NCBI GenBank assembly: GCA_004802705.1
Contig: SGPL01000086.1
Coordinates: 1 to 64,000, forward strand
Reading direction: 5' to 3'
DNA: 64,000 bases
Source: Bondarzewia mesenterica
Taxonomy: Eukaryota > Basidiomycota > Agaricomycetes > Russulales > Bondarzewiaceae
Shown piece by piece: positions 52,498-61,388 of this stretch. The stretch's first letter is position 1, and each line of letters starts with the position of its first letter. A model generated the notes under the pieces. The model made no database searches, was not told the DNA's origin, and worked only from the letters and a program-made list of their open reading frames with translations. The position numbers were made by a program, and so were the translations under genes.

Positions 52498-53104
52498 TCA
52501 ATCGGCGATGGTGAACGCAGGGCTGATGTTGCCCGAATCGCCGAACACTACGCAAATCCATCAGTTCCAAGTTATCAGATCCACAGGTACAGTATGGAAG
52601 GAAACATTCGTCACGCACAGACGACGGCATAGTCGTCGCCCGGGACGACATCGGGGGCTGTAATTCCGATGGTGCCGAGGAGGATGTCGAACTCCGAGGC
52701 GAGGGTGTCTGTTATTATTGTTATTGCGGGAGGGCCGGAATCAGCATGCTACTGTCTATGGGGGTTGGAGAGGGTAGGTTAGCGCTTACGGTTGGTGATC
52801 AGGGGCCCTTTCCTGAGCACGATGCTGCTTCCAAAGCGGTTCGTGATCTGCGCGGGTGGGTTGGAGGTGTCCCTGGGGATTCAAGTCAGCATGGGGTCCT
52901 GTGGAGGGACGAAAAGGAATGGCGAGCGTACCAGGTGACGTTGTATTGGTTCCCGACTGTCCAGACGGTGCCGGTGTGGGGGTCGAGCACGGGAGGAGTG
53001 TAGATGTCAAGGGGGATGAGGACGATCGGGGTGGCAGCCACGAGGGAGAAGAGGGCGACGAGAGGGAGGGTGGTGAAATGAGCGAGATTGTTCGCGAACT
53101 TCAT
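52498..53104 (-). CDS. secreted Kre9/Knh1-like protein, copy B
   Basis: Tandem paralogue of copy A. The signal peptide starts MKFANNLAHFTTLPLVALFS; the mature region starts LDIYTPPVLDPHTGTVWTVG, then NQYNVTW. After an intron come DTSNPPAQITNRFGSSIVLR and KGPLITN, then DTLASEFDILLGTIGITAPD and VVPGDDYAVV. The last exon is VFGDSGNISPAFTIAD with stop at 52498-52500. Exon number and intron positions match copy A, and a TATA box sits at the same distance. The protein is diverged enough to suggest the duplication is not recent. The likely site of action is the cell wall or surface; no GPI signal is visible. Confidence 0.86.
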
Positions 53105-53205
53105 CTTGATCGTTTGATTATTCTTCGAGGAGGAAGTCTGGGAATTGTGAAGAGTTCGCGAAAGACTGAAAGCCTGAGGGGACGAAGGCGGGTTTGGAGC
53201 TGGGC

Positions 53206-53211
53206 TTTATA
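53206..53211 (-). promoter_or_regulatory. TATA box of Kre9-like copy B
   Basis: Minus-strand CTGCGCCCTATAAAG about 100 bases upstream of the start codon, matching copy A. Confidence 0.7.
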
Positions 53212-54129
53212 GGGCGCAGAAGGGAGTCGGGAAGGAAGCCGTTGATGGCGCCGTCCTTCGTGATGGAATTCGAAGATCCTATGTGAATTGGCCGGAGGAG
53301 CAAAGCCGGATCGGTTGGCTGCTCGTCCCGTGGATGACTGTATTTACCAGCCCAATTGCAAAGTGTCGTCGGCGTTCTGGTTCAAGTTGTCGTGCTTCGT
53401 TTGAGAGAATAGCCCCGTCCGTGCTGCTCGCCGGAAATACGAGATCCACCATGCTCGTGAAGCATGAGATCATAAAAGTATGATGACGGACTTGGGCCAC
53501 GGTGGACTGTTCAAGAACATACACACTCGGGCCTCGACCCTTGAATCGAAAGTAATATTACTCCTATATCGTCTTCGCGTTGACAAACACCCACCATTCA
53601 TCGTTCATCCACATGCACGGCAGACGCAAGCATATATTTGGGCATCACATATCCACCAAATACTCGCCAAATATTGTGACTCGTGTGGAAGAAATTTTGG
53701 CTGAGTTGCATATCTTGCAGAAATTTGGGTCCTCAGCCAACCACAGTGCTCAAAACCTGGATATTAACAAAAATATGCGAAGCTCGAAAACACTTCCACA
53801 GAAGTCACAAAATATGACCGATATTGAATGAATATGGGGTGCCCCAAAATCTGCCTCTGTCTGCCGTGATGCTCTCGCACGTATTCAGACCTGAATACGG
53901 TACATATGCATGCACTGTCGTCATCCGTCTCTTACATAAAATTCAAATACGAACCTCCATCCATCCGTCGGACCGCGGACAATCCATCGCTCTGGTTGCG
54001 GTCGTCCCAGGCTACCGCGCCATGCCTCCACCAGTATGTGGAATCGCTGTAGATTGTCCGAATTCATACCGCGTCGGACATGCGTCATGCCGCGTCTGTA
54101 AGTGATCCTGGTCAATTGCGCGATGGGTC
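53212..54129. other. upstream region of Kre9-like copy B, no gene
   Basis: The first part is shared with the matching promoter region of copy A. Beyond about 53.5 kb the sequence is AT-richer, with only short frames. Confidence 0.5.
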
Positions 54130-54298
54130 CTAATAACCGGATCCAAGGTCCATCGAGAACGATGCTTGAATCTTCAAAAGGCAAGTATGACATGAGTGGA
54201 ACGTCTCGATGGCTGACCAAGTACTGTACCAATGCGTCTGTAGCGGAAGCCCTGCATCTTGACCACATGCGCAATTCGCGCATGTGTACCGCTCACTG
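54130..54298 (-). pseudogene. second decayed segment related to 51.1-51.25 kb
   Basis: The minus strand from 54298 downward (GCGCATGTGGTCAAGATGCA) aligns over about 110 bases with the segment at 51.1-51.25 kb (GTCCATGTGGTCAAGATGCA). No frame survives. It stops where the hairpin at 54294 begins, so the rest of this copy may have been replaced by the rearrangement. Confidence 0.4.
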
Positions 54299-54351
54299 AA
54301 CGCTATTGCCCCACCAAGTTGGAAAACTTGGTGGGGCAATAGCGTTCAGTG
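54294..54351. repeat. perfect 27-base-arm inverted repeat (hairpin)
   Basis: Left arm 54294-54320 (starts CACTGAACGCTATTGCCCCA), loop GGAA 54321-54324, right arm 54325-54351, exact reverse complement. The right arm ends where homology to the ERG3 3' end begins. A perfect foldback with a 4-base loop at a rearrangement boundary suggests a template-switch or hairpin-mediated event. Confidence 0.92.
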
Positions 54352-54610
54352 CTCACATCGTCAACCCGCGTCGGAGCTTGACCCAATGCTCGAGGTCAAG
54401 GCAAAGCAGGAAACGCAGTACAATACAGCGTTGGGTAAGGAGCAGTGAGGTGTGGATCCCGGATGTTTATACGTTTTATTACCATCTATTTGGATTGTAC
54501 TTAAAAGCAAAGGGGTTGTTTATGAGCTACCAATCATAGTGATTGACTGTACCTACCTCGACTCGGGGGAAGCGCAGATGGACCGCCGTGCGGTAGATCG
54601 GACCTAAACT
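54351..54610 (+). pseudogene. inverted partial copy of ERG3 3' end
   Basis: About 260 bases match the reverse complement of 12447-12705, with roughly 19 differences counted by eye. The segment covers the last ~31 codons of ERG3 ([20 protein letters not shown], then TQYNTALGKEQ and stop) and its 3' flank. There is no start codon, catalytic region or histidine box, so it cannot be functional. Differences include Q to E, C to Y, K to N and A to T, so it may derive from an older copy or another allele. Confidence 0.88.
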
Positions 54611-54624
54611 ACTAGTTTAGGTCC
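54600..54624. repeat. 11-base-arm palindrome at far end of ERG3 copy
   Basis: GGACCTAAACT (54600-54610), spacer ACT, AGTTTAGGTCC (54614-54624). Homology to the ERG3 locus ends at the left arm, so this second foldback marks the other boundary of the duplicated segment. Confidence 0.85.
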
Positions 54625-54841
54625 ATTTGGCCATAGTTTGCCGGTCAGCTTTGTTCACCGATAGTGTAATGATTGCTCACCATAGACTCGGCCGACGGAA
54701 ATATAGGTGTCTAGAGGCCGCGGCCAGACCTATGTTGGAAATGTTGATATATAGAGCGCCCTGGAAACAATCTCGAGCACTTGATTGTTTGTGAGGTCGG
54801 CTCTATCGGCTATATGTGCAACGAAATACTATGGGTTACTA

Positions 54842-55496
54842 CAGTGTAGGACCGTCAAACACAACACCACCACCAAACACAACACCATCAGGCTACCTCA
54901 CAATATCTTGCATCTATGCTTGTTTTAAAAATTGTACAATTTACATCCCTACCTGTTCTTGATCATATCAAAAAATCAGAATATTCTATCAAGTTCTGAA
55001 AGAGAAATATACAAAAAACTGTCAATGTTTACACTAATGTGAAATTTGTTTTGCAAAGAAAGCTGTCTAAGATATAGAGTAAGCTGTAAATCCTAGTTTT
55101 ATATATATACACAGTATCATACAGGTCAAAAGCATTCCTCTGAATTTTAGTGAGCAGCTTCGTGCAATGCTTCTATCACAATCTAGTCAACTCTGACAGG
55201 GATCAAGCTGAGCAGCTCGATTTGGGCAAAATGACACAATCATAGGTTGCGTTCTATTCACCATCTTGTTACATAAGCACAGTGTTGTGTTTGGTGGTTC
55301 AGCTGCAACAATGTCTCCCGCTACGATACTTACTCAAATATCTTTCGTAGTATCACTCCCTTCGCTACATCGTTTCTTTACAGCATTCTAATGATAAATG
55401 TACACACGTCTATAAAATTTTGAATGTGTTTTGTGTGACAGAAAATATTAGAGTCACGAGTTAAATTTGCCCGTTGTGTTTGACGGTCCTATACTG
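54842..55496. mobile_element. 655-base MITE-like element, TA-flanked
   Basis: Inverted ends of about 24 bases start CAGTGTAGGACCGTCAAACA at the left and read CAGTATAGGACCGTCAAACA on the reverse complement of the right end. TA dinucleotides flank at 54840-54841 and 55497-55498. Subterminal CACCAAACACAACAC (left) and GTGTTGTGTTTGGTG (right) form a second inverted pair. The interior is AT-rich with no open frame. Fits a non-autonomous Tc1/mariner-type element; the ends differ from those of the MITE at 10276. Confidence 0.82.
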
Positions 55497-55498
55497 TA

Positions 55499-55876
55499 TG
55501 TAATCCACAACTGGAAATTCGCCGGCCTATCTCCTTCCGGCATGCTATTGAATGATCTCTTTCTTGCAACAACCACAGAGTACTTTATTATTTTCCTCCC
55601 CTATTGCCAGTGTCCAGCCCACTCTAGACCTCAAGACCTTCCAATTGCGATCTATTTACCTCATTCCATCCTCGTGGTGACGGGACACAAGCTGACACAA
55701 GGTCGACCAAACGAATCCACACCCTTGCAGCGAGGACCTTCTCATTTGCCCACTTCTCTTTGAACTTGCCCTGGTACTCATGGACCCGTATACTACAGAC
55801 TTTACAAAAACTGGCGTGGAATGCGACTGCAAACATTTGGACACAAAGGTGAGCACGAATTTTTACAGACGCTGTC
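55499..55876. other. promoter region of the ankyrin-repeat gene
   Basis: No separate gene. A short frame from ATG 55780 (MDPYTTDFTKTGVECDCKHL) could be a 5' exon of the next gene, with a candidate donor GTGAGCACG at 55848, but the link is uncertain. Confidence 0.4.
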
Positions 55877-57496
55877 ATGCTACGTTCGGTGGCAGGGAGG
55901 AAGACTGGTGGGGTAGATTCGCATATGTCAACGTTCCGAGACTTGAAGCCACTCTACACATCTTGCGAATATTGCAATCTCTCTGCGCAAATCACTGTAT
56001 CAGCAGCAGACTCGAGCAGAAACAACATGCTAGTAGGAAGTCCGTCAATCTGGCTTCGACCCAAGTCCCCGCTTGATGTTCGTCGTGCGAAGCGCCTCAA
56101 TTGCTCCTCTTTATTTGCGGTCAAGTCTCTGGAGCTCAGCTCATTTTCATCATTGTCCCAGACGATCCAGGCCATCAAAGCGCATAACCCCCCCTCCACG
56201 CTATTAACCGCCTCTCCCGTTGACCTCGTTCATGATGCCTACCGTCGCATGTCACACGAACAACTCCACCTCTTTTGCACAGTTCGATCACTATCCACAG
56301 CCGGCACTGACGTCGAGTTGGCATCGAGACTCGCACACCACGACCTTCATCTCTATGCGTTTCCTTCTACCCTTCGTGAAACCAACGAACGAGCAATTCC
56401 AACGGGGCTTCATAGTCTCACCGTTGCAGAAAAGAAGCCCGGCGATGGATCGAGGCTATGTTTAGGTCGAGATGCCATTCAGTCCGTTCAAACAACCCGC
56501 ATCCGCCACGTCAGAGTACCCCCACTACCTGTAGAGTTGATGGCAGAGATCATGGACCATGTCGGAGATTGGGAGCTATCGAAGGCGGTCGGACTCCCGA
56601 CATCTCTCCCCCAGCCCCTTTCTTGGACTCGTGCGTCACCAACCGACCATGCTCTGCTCACGGGCTACCTCCCCCTTCTGGTCTCCTGCGAGCCGTCAAT
56701 CCATCCCCCAACCTCTGTTGGCGCCACCCTTATTGTCCGATTCGCATACACGCATATTCTCTCTTATCTTTTTTTGCACCACCGCCCGCTGTTCCGCAAG
56801 CTCTACCGTCACGATCTAATTTTCATCGCAGCATCACAGCACGGTCGCGTCCAAGTGCTCGATTGGTGGTCTGCGATGCGAAAAGAGTATCCGTCCGAGT
56901 TTCCCGTGCCCTCGACAAAGGCGATCGTGGATGCCATCGACAGCGCGTCGCGAAGCGGGCAGGTTGCCAGCCTCAACTGGTGGCTCTCGTCAGACCTGTC
57001 GTTCGAGTACACCGAGGCAGCGCTTGAGCATGCGTCCGCCAAGAACCAGATTGCCGTACTCGAATGGTGGCGTCTACAGCGGGGTCGGCTTCCTCTCAAA
57101 GTCGGGCGGGTCATGGACACGGCGAGCGCGGCGGGACACGTCGATGCACTTGCGTGGTGGGCGGCGTCGGGGCTAGACTACACGTACGACAAGCAGGCGC
57201 TGTACCATGCAAGCTGTCATGGTCGCGTCGAGGTGTTGGATTGGTGGCTGAACAGCGGGTTGCAGTTGTTCTTCGATCAGGACGCGCTGGTAGGCGCGAC
57301 GAGGCACGATCGGCCGGAGGTATTAGAATGGTGGGATAAGAGCGGGTTGCCAATTCAATATCGGATGTGTGATATTGAGGAGGCTTTGGAAGACGCGATC
57401 GGCGGTGGGGAGAGGGCGAGGGAATGGTGGAAGAAAAAAGGCGTCGACTTTAATGCGAACGACAAGGAGTGGATGAAGTTGCAAAATCTTAATTAG
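55877..57496 (+). CDS. ankyrin-type repeat protein with SAP-like and F-box-like segments
   Basis: A 539-codon intronless frame. About residues 115-150 (YRRMSHEQLHLFCTVRSLST followed by AGTDVELASRLAHHDLHLY) look like a SAP-type helix-hairpin. About residues 215-245 (VPPLPVELMAEIMDHVGDWE) resemble an F-box-like start. From about residue 315 onward come repeats of the IAASQHGRVQVLDWW / ASAKNQIAVLEWW / ASAAGHVDALAWW / ASCHGRVEVLDWW type, a degenerate ankyrin form with paired tryptophans common in fungi. It ends KEWMKLQNLN. The first 48 codons may be leader; ATG 55925 (MSTFRDLKPLY) is an alternative start. Function unknown; protein-binding adaptor is the cautious reading. Confidence 0.78.
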   Translation: MLRSVAGRKTGGVDSHMSTFRDLKPLYTSCEYCNLSAQITVSAADSSRNNMLVGSPSIWLRPKSPLDVRRAKRLNCSSLFAVKSLELSSFSSLSQTIQAIKAHNPPSTLLTASPVDLVHDAYRRMSHEQLHLFCTVRSLSTAGTDVELASRLAHHDLHLYAFPSTLRETNERAIPTGLHSLTVAEKKPGDGSRLCLGRDAIQSVQTTRIRHVRVPPLPVELMAEIMDHVGDWELSKAVGLPTSLPQPLSWTRASPTDHALLTGYLPLLVSCEPSIHPPTSVGATLIVRFAYTHILSYLFLHHRPLFRKLYRHDLIFIAASQHGRVQVLDWWSAMRKEYPSEFPVPSTKAIVDAIDSASRSGQVASLNWWLSSDLSFEYTEAALEHASAKNQIAVLEWWRLQRGRLPLKVGRVMDTASAAGHVDALAWWAASGLDYTYDKQALYHASCHGRVEVLDWWLNSGLQLFFDQDALVGATRHDRPEVLEWWDKSGLPIQYRMCDIEEALEDAIGGGERAREWWKKKGVDFNANDKEWMKLQNLN

Positions 57497-58050
57497 TCGC
57501 GGCGTGAGGTCTATGCTTTATGAAGGAGTACGAGGTGGGTTTGAGTCTTCATTAATGATTACTAGGATATATGGTGTCACGTCTTCTACGGTTGTTCTGC
57601 TTTTGTTTGATCTTACTACATGAACATATTCCCACAGTTAGTTATAACTATGTGTACGAATTCTGCCGTTTGGAGAAGAAATGCAACTTCTTCATCTCAT
57701 CTCGACGATGTAGATAATTCAGTCTTGCCATGTGCTGAAGATTAGGATAAACGGAAGTTACGATCCATCTTCTTGACAATGTCATCGACAGCGAGAGGAT
57801 TTGGAGTTTGAACCACTAGACAATGAAAATTTGTTTGCTTCTATCCCCTCCCTTGATGTATCATATATTTGCCCTGTGAACGCACAGGCAGTATCGTATC
57901 ATAGCGAGCACTAATCACGAAAAGACGTGACCACTACTTAGAGCAGATGATACATCATAAAGATACAGATGGAGAACGCCGAGAAAAGCAAGAAGGAAAG
58001 CATCGATCAAACGAAGAGAAATGAATCACCGAATCACACAGCACGAAGAT
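57497..58050. other. convergent 3' region, no gene
   Basis: Between the ankyrin gene and the HMG-box gene. Short frames only; AT-rich. Confidence 0.55.
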
Positions 58051-59417
58051 TCAAATAGGATGAGGAGGGATGAAGAAACCGGAGAGCCGGATGAAGAAAG
58101 AATGAGTAAGAATAAGAAACATTGAGAGGAAAACCCCGGCTCGAGAATATGAAGAGCGATCAGCCGTACAAGCAAAATGGCGGATATAGTCACCCAGCCG
58201 GCTAAACAACCTTGACGACCAAGGACCAACCGTCCCATCCCCACTGTACGAACCGAAGGCGCCGAGGTTGGGCTCCAGCCGCTGAGATTGACGGCCGTAC
58301 GCGAGAATTCTTGTACCCGGCCACGGGTCTGACAGCAGGAAAGCAGTCAGCTGGCCGATGGGCGGGAGCTGCGGAATATTATTCCTATCGAGACCCTCGA
58401 AAACTGTGGCTGAAGGTGGGATGCCAGACTCCTCCCCGTCAACGACAGGCCGGGGTGGTTGCGGCGCGTCCGTGGATCGTGGGTGGCCGGGCTGGTTTCG
58501 ATTGTCGCTGTATGAAAGAAGGGCAAGGAGATCTTCAATCTGCGACTGTGACAGGTCCATAGCCTGTACGTCGACGAAGTCTTGTCCTGGACAGCCTGCG
58601 AGCGGCTGGGAAAAAGGCATCTATATGTCAAGCAGTTGAGACAAAGTCATGTCAGGCAGAAACGTACCCGGCATTGTGTTCTGTAGGGCGTGTAATGAGA
58701 TGGGTGGGATGAGGTATCTGCGACGGCTGTAGAATTGTTTCGGTGTGGTGGTGGGGACGTCTCCCAACATTGCCAGCCAGGAAGCGGTTGGTGTGGGCGA
58801 GACGAGGATGCGGGGGAGCGAGAGACGCGATACATAGAAGCTGCTCGAGACGATACAGTACTGGAAGAGGGAGTCGACTCCGACGACGAAGGAAATACGA
58901 CGGCTTGAGCATTATCTGTACCCGAAGAGCAAAGTAAATCATCCAGTCGCACAGCCGAAGACGATGCAACAGAAAAGTCGACGGTGTTAGGTTGCCGGAG
59001 AGCCGGTGCGATGGTAGCCTTCCCTTCAAATCTCTCCGACGTCTCCAGCAATTCCACCTCGGCTTTAGTTTGCCTTGAATTCTTCTCCTTCTCAGCTTTC
59101 TTCTTTGGGGCATACTGGTAGTCGGGATAGAGAGTTGCGTGCTCTTGCTTCTCTACCTCAGCTAGATTGTAGTAGGGCTGTTGCTCTTCCCTCGACATTG
59201 CACGCCACAGCGTAGAGGCCGTCTTCGAGAGCGCCGCCTGAGCGATGTTGGAATTTTCAACGTCGGCTCCTTCGCCGACTGCCCTGCTGCTCGCGACCAA
59301 CTGCTCTTTGATGGCAGTACTGTGGAGACGTCGGAATATGATGAAGGCATTAGGTGGCCTAGGGATGTGAGCGTCCTTCTTCCGAAGCGCCTTTGCAGAG
59401 GAGGGAACTCGTGGCAT
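58051..59417 (-). CDS. HMG-box (MATA-HMG-like) transcription factor
   Basis: A sequence-specific HMG-box DNA-binding protein. Exon 1 starts MPRVPSSAKALRKKDAHIPR. The box spans about residues 17-95: HIPRPPNAFIIFRRLHSTAI, then IAQAALSKTASTLWRAMSRE and EQQPYYNLAEVEKQEHATLY. A Ser/Pro-rich region follows. A 47-base intron (58621-58667) joins TPYRTQC-R to MPFSQPLAGCPGQDFVDVQA, then SQSQIEDLLALLSY and a roughly 190-residue second exon. The stop is at 58051-58053. About 440 residues. The last ~30 residues are hydrophobic (VFLSMFLILTHSFF), odd for a transcription factor, so the true 3' end may differ. Related basidiomycete proteins act in mating, development or stress, but the role here is unknown. 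Confidence 0.85.
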
Positions 59418-59527
59418 TTTGTCAAGTGGCTCCTAGGGAATGAAGGAGTTGAGATCCACGGTGGAGGCTGAGAATGGAAGACAGCGAATGCCAATTGTTG
59501 AGGGGAAGTTCAGTGTGTCTGTAGGTC

Positions 59528-59533
59528 TTTATA
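59528..59533 (-). promoter_or_regulatory. TATA box of HMG-box gene
   Basis: Minus-strand CATATAAAGAC about 110 bases upstream of the start codon. Confidence 0.55.
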
Positions 59534-60712
59534 TGCTATGGATATGATCTCCAGACCCGGCCAAATCTGTATAAGAACAATGCGGGTGGCAAAATGGGGC
59601 GCGTGCTAATAGTGGCCCATCTTGAGTTTTGACATATTCGTCGGCTCGTGACAGACAAAGAGACTTCGGTGCAGAAATTCCGTCCGTGCATAGAGCCACC
59701 GGGAAACGACTAATATTCGCGGCGTGACCTACAGATTGGAGGAGAATGAACTTGATGTATGCGCGTCTGTGCATGTAAACTGCGCAACTATGAGATACAC
59801 TGAAACTTACAGATTGGTAGTGTGTCTATTCGACGTGTGGCACTGCGAGTCTCGGGCGTCTGAGTCTTGTCATCCTGAGTGCCACAGTCCACTGTTGTCT
59901 GTGGGACAAAGTGTTAATTGGCAACTGGGCGTGAGTGCCAGATATCATGGAGCCCTATGTATTTAGAAGGAAATAAGAGTGGCGTACGTGCCTCACAGAC
60001 AGAGCGTTGAAGATGGAGTGGCACTGATCTCATCGATGTGCCGCGGTCTTGATCATGGAGTATCTTAGTTAGGCATTAGTCCCGAAGAGAGTATTCAACA
60101 AGTCTTCTATACGAACTTACCGTCTAGCATCCAAGGCAAACGAGAATGTCAAGTCTTGTCAATTATCTCGCAGCTGATGGTAATACTAAGAGAATTCCAC
60201 AGTCTGTCATCATAAAAAAGTCCATGTTGTGGGGATTCAATAGTCTCGACATCGTCACGGTCTTGAATCGAGAGTTGTAAGGGGGAAGGCAAAAAATGAT
60301 GGACCCCTGATAGGGTAAGTAAATCAATATCCGTGCAATTGTCAGATATACATCAACAATGGTCGTACATACGCAACCATTGCGTATGGCATGGAAGATA
60401 TCCGTTTTGACGCACCTGAAAGAATGACATCTGCTACTGGTAGAATTACAGAGTCAGCAGAGTTTGGTGCCCACCTGGAAAGTTGCGGATTCCTCGAGAT
60501 AACGAGAAGGGGGGAAGGAGGTCATTCGCGAGAGACATTGCGGTTCAGCCCAGCATTTATAGAGAAAACTTACCAACAATGGTTTTCTGACAACCATGCC
60601 ATTCGTGACTCGTGAGGATGGGGCGGATAAGCTACATTTCAGCACGTTCTTACGTTCTTGAAAATGATGCGGTATTCATGCTGCTCAATTGGAGTTGTAA
60701 GTTGTAAGCGGG

Positions 60713-60755
60713 TTGAATGAGTGTTGAACGTTGAACGTTGAATATTGAATGCTGA
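60713..60755. repeat. GTTGAAC/GTTGAAT heptamer repeat
   Basis: Several tandem imperfect copies of GTTGAAC or ATTGAAT; simple-sequence repeat. Confidence 0.65.
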
Positions 60756-61388
60756 AATCAAGTTAGTCGACTGTCAATAATTGTCAACATAGCAGTCGGA
60801 ATACATACCGATCTTAGATCTCGTCATAACACGCTTGGCCCCCTTTTTTTCCACCTACATACACTTGGTCAGTAGTACTAAGTCGGATCAAGTGAAGAGA
60901 GGTGTTTTTGGTGTCATAGATAGCTCGACTTTTGAAATTGAAATTCAGGTTGAACTTGTGGCGGTACTGTCGAACCTATACGAGTTAATTCTAGCACAGT
61001 GATCACTCGTCATCTAGCTACGCGACCTACACTGTTTCCCTACCAAGTATGGCTTGAGCGCTGTCGACTGTGGGAAGACGGAACGCATGACCGAGTCATA
61101 GTAGAAGACGCCAGCCCAAACACGGTCGTGCAACTTATCTACTGACCGAAACCGACACTGGCTTGATATACATTAAAAGCATTGAGGGTGCTTCCCATGA
61201 GAACAGCTGTGAGAAAAAAAAATGGTGATATGAGTTGCGTTCCTTTGACTCTACAAACAATACACGGCATCTATAAATCTTCCTTCTAAGTCCGGGTCGT
61301 CCCCATTGGCATAGTACGAAACATAACCAGATTCTCATGCCACGACAGTGCCAGTGCAGGACAGGACCTTCAATAGTCTCGGGCACAT

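Larger units (their letters stand above)
59418..61388. other. long promoter/intergenic region upstream of HMG-box gene
   Basis: About 2 kb with no recognised gene. Includes the TATA box at 59528-59533 and a GTTGAACGTTGAACGTTGAA-type heptamer repeat at about 60713-60755. Short frames (60391-60615 and others) have no motifs. Confidence 0.5.

Noticed and set aside
54294..54624. Helitron 3' end capturing an ERG3 fragment
   Set aside because: Helitron ends have short GC-rich hairpins followed by CTRR; here the arms are 27 bases, no CTRR follows, and a second palindrome sits at the other side. Kept as an open alternative only.
56458..57027. 189-codon plus-strand frame inside the ankyrin gene
   Set aside because: Out-of-frame shadow of the 539-codon frame, which carries the repeat pattern.
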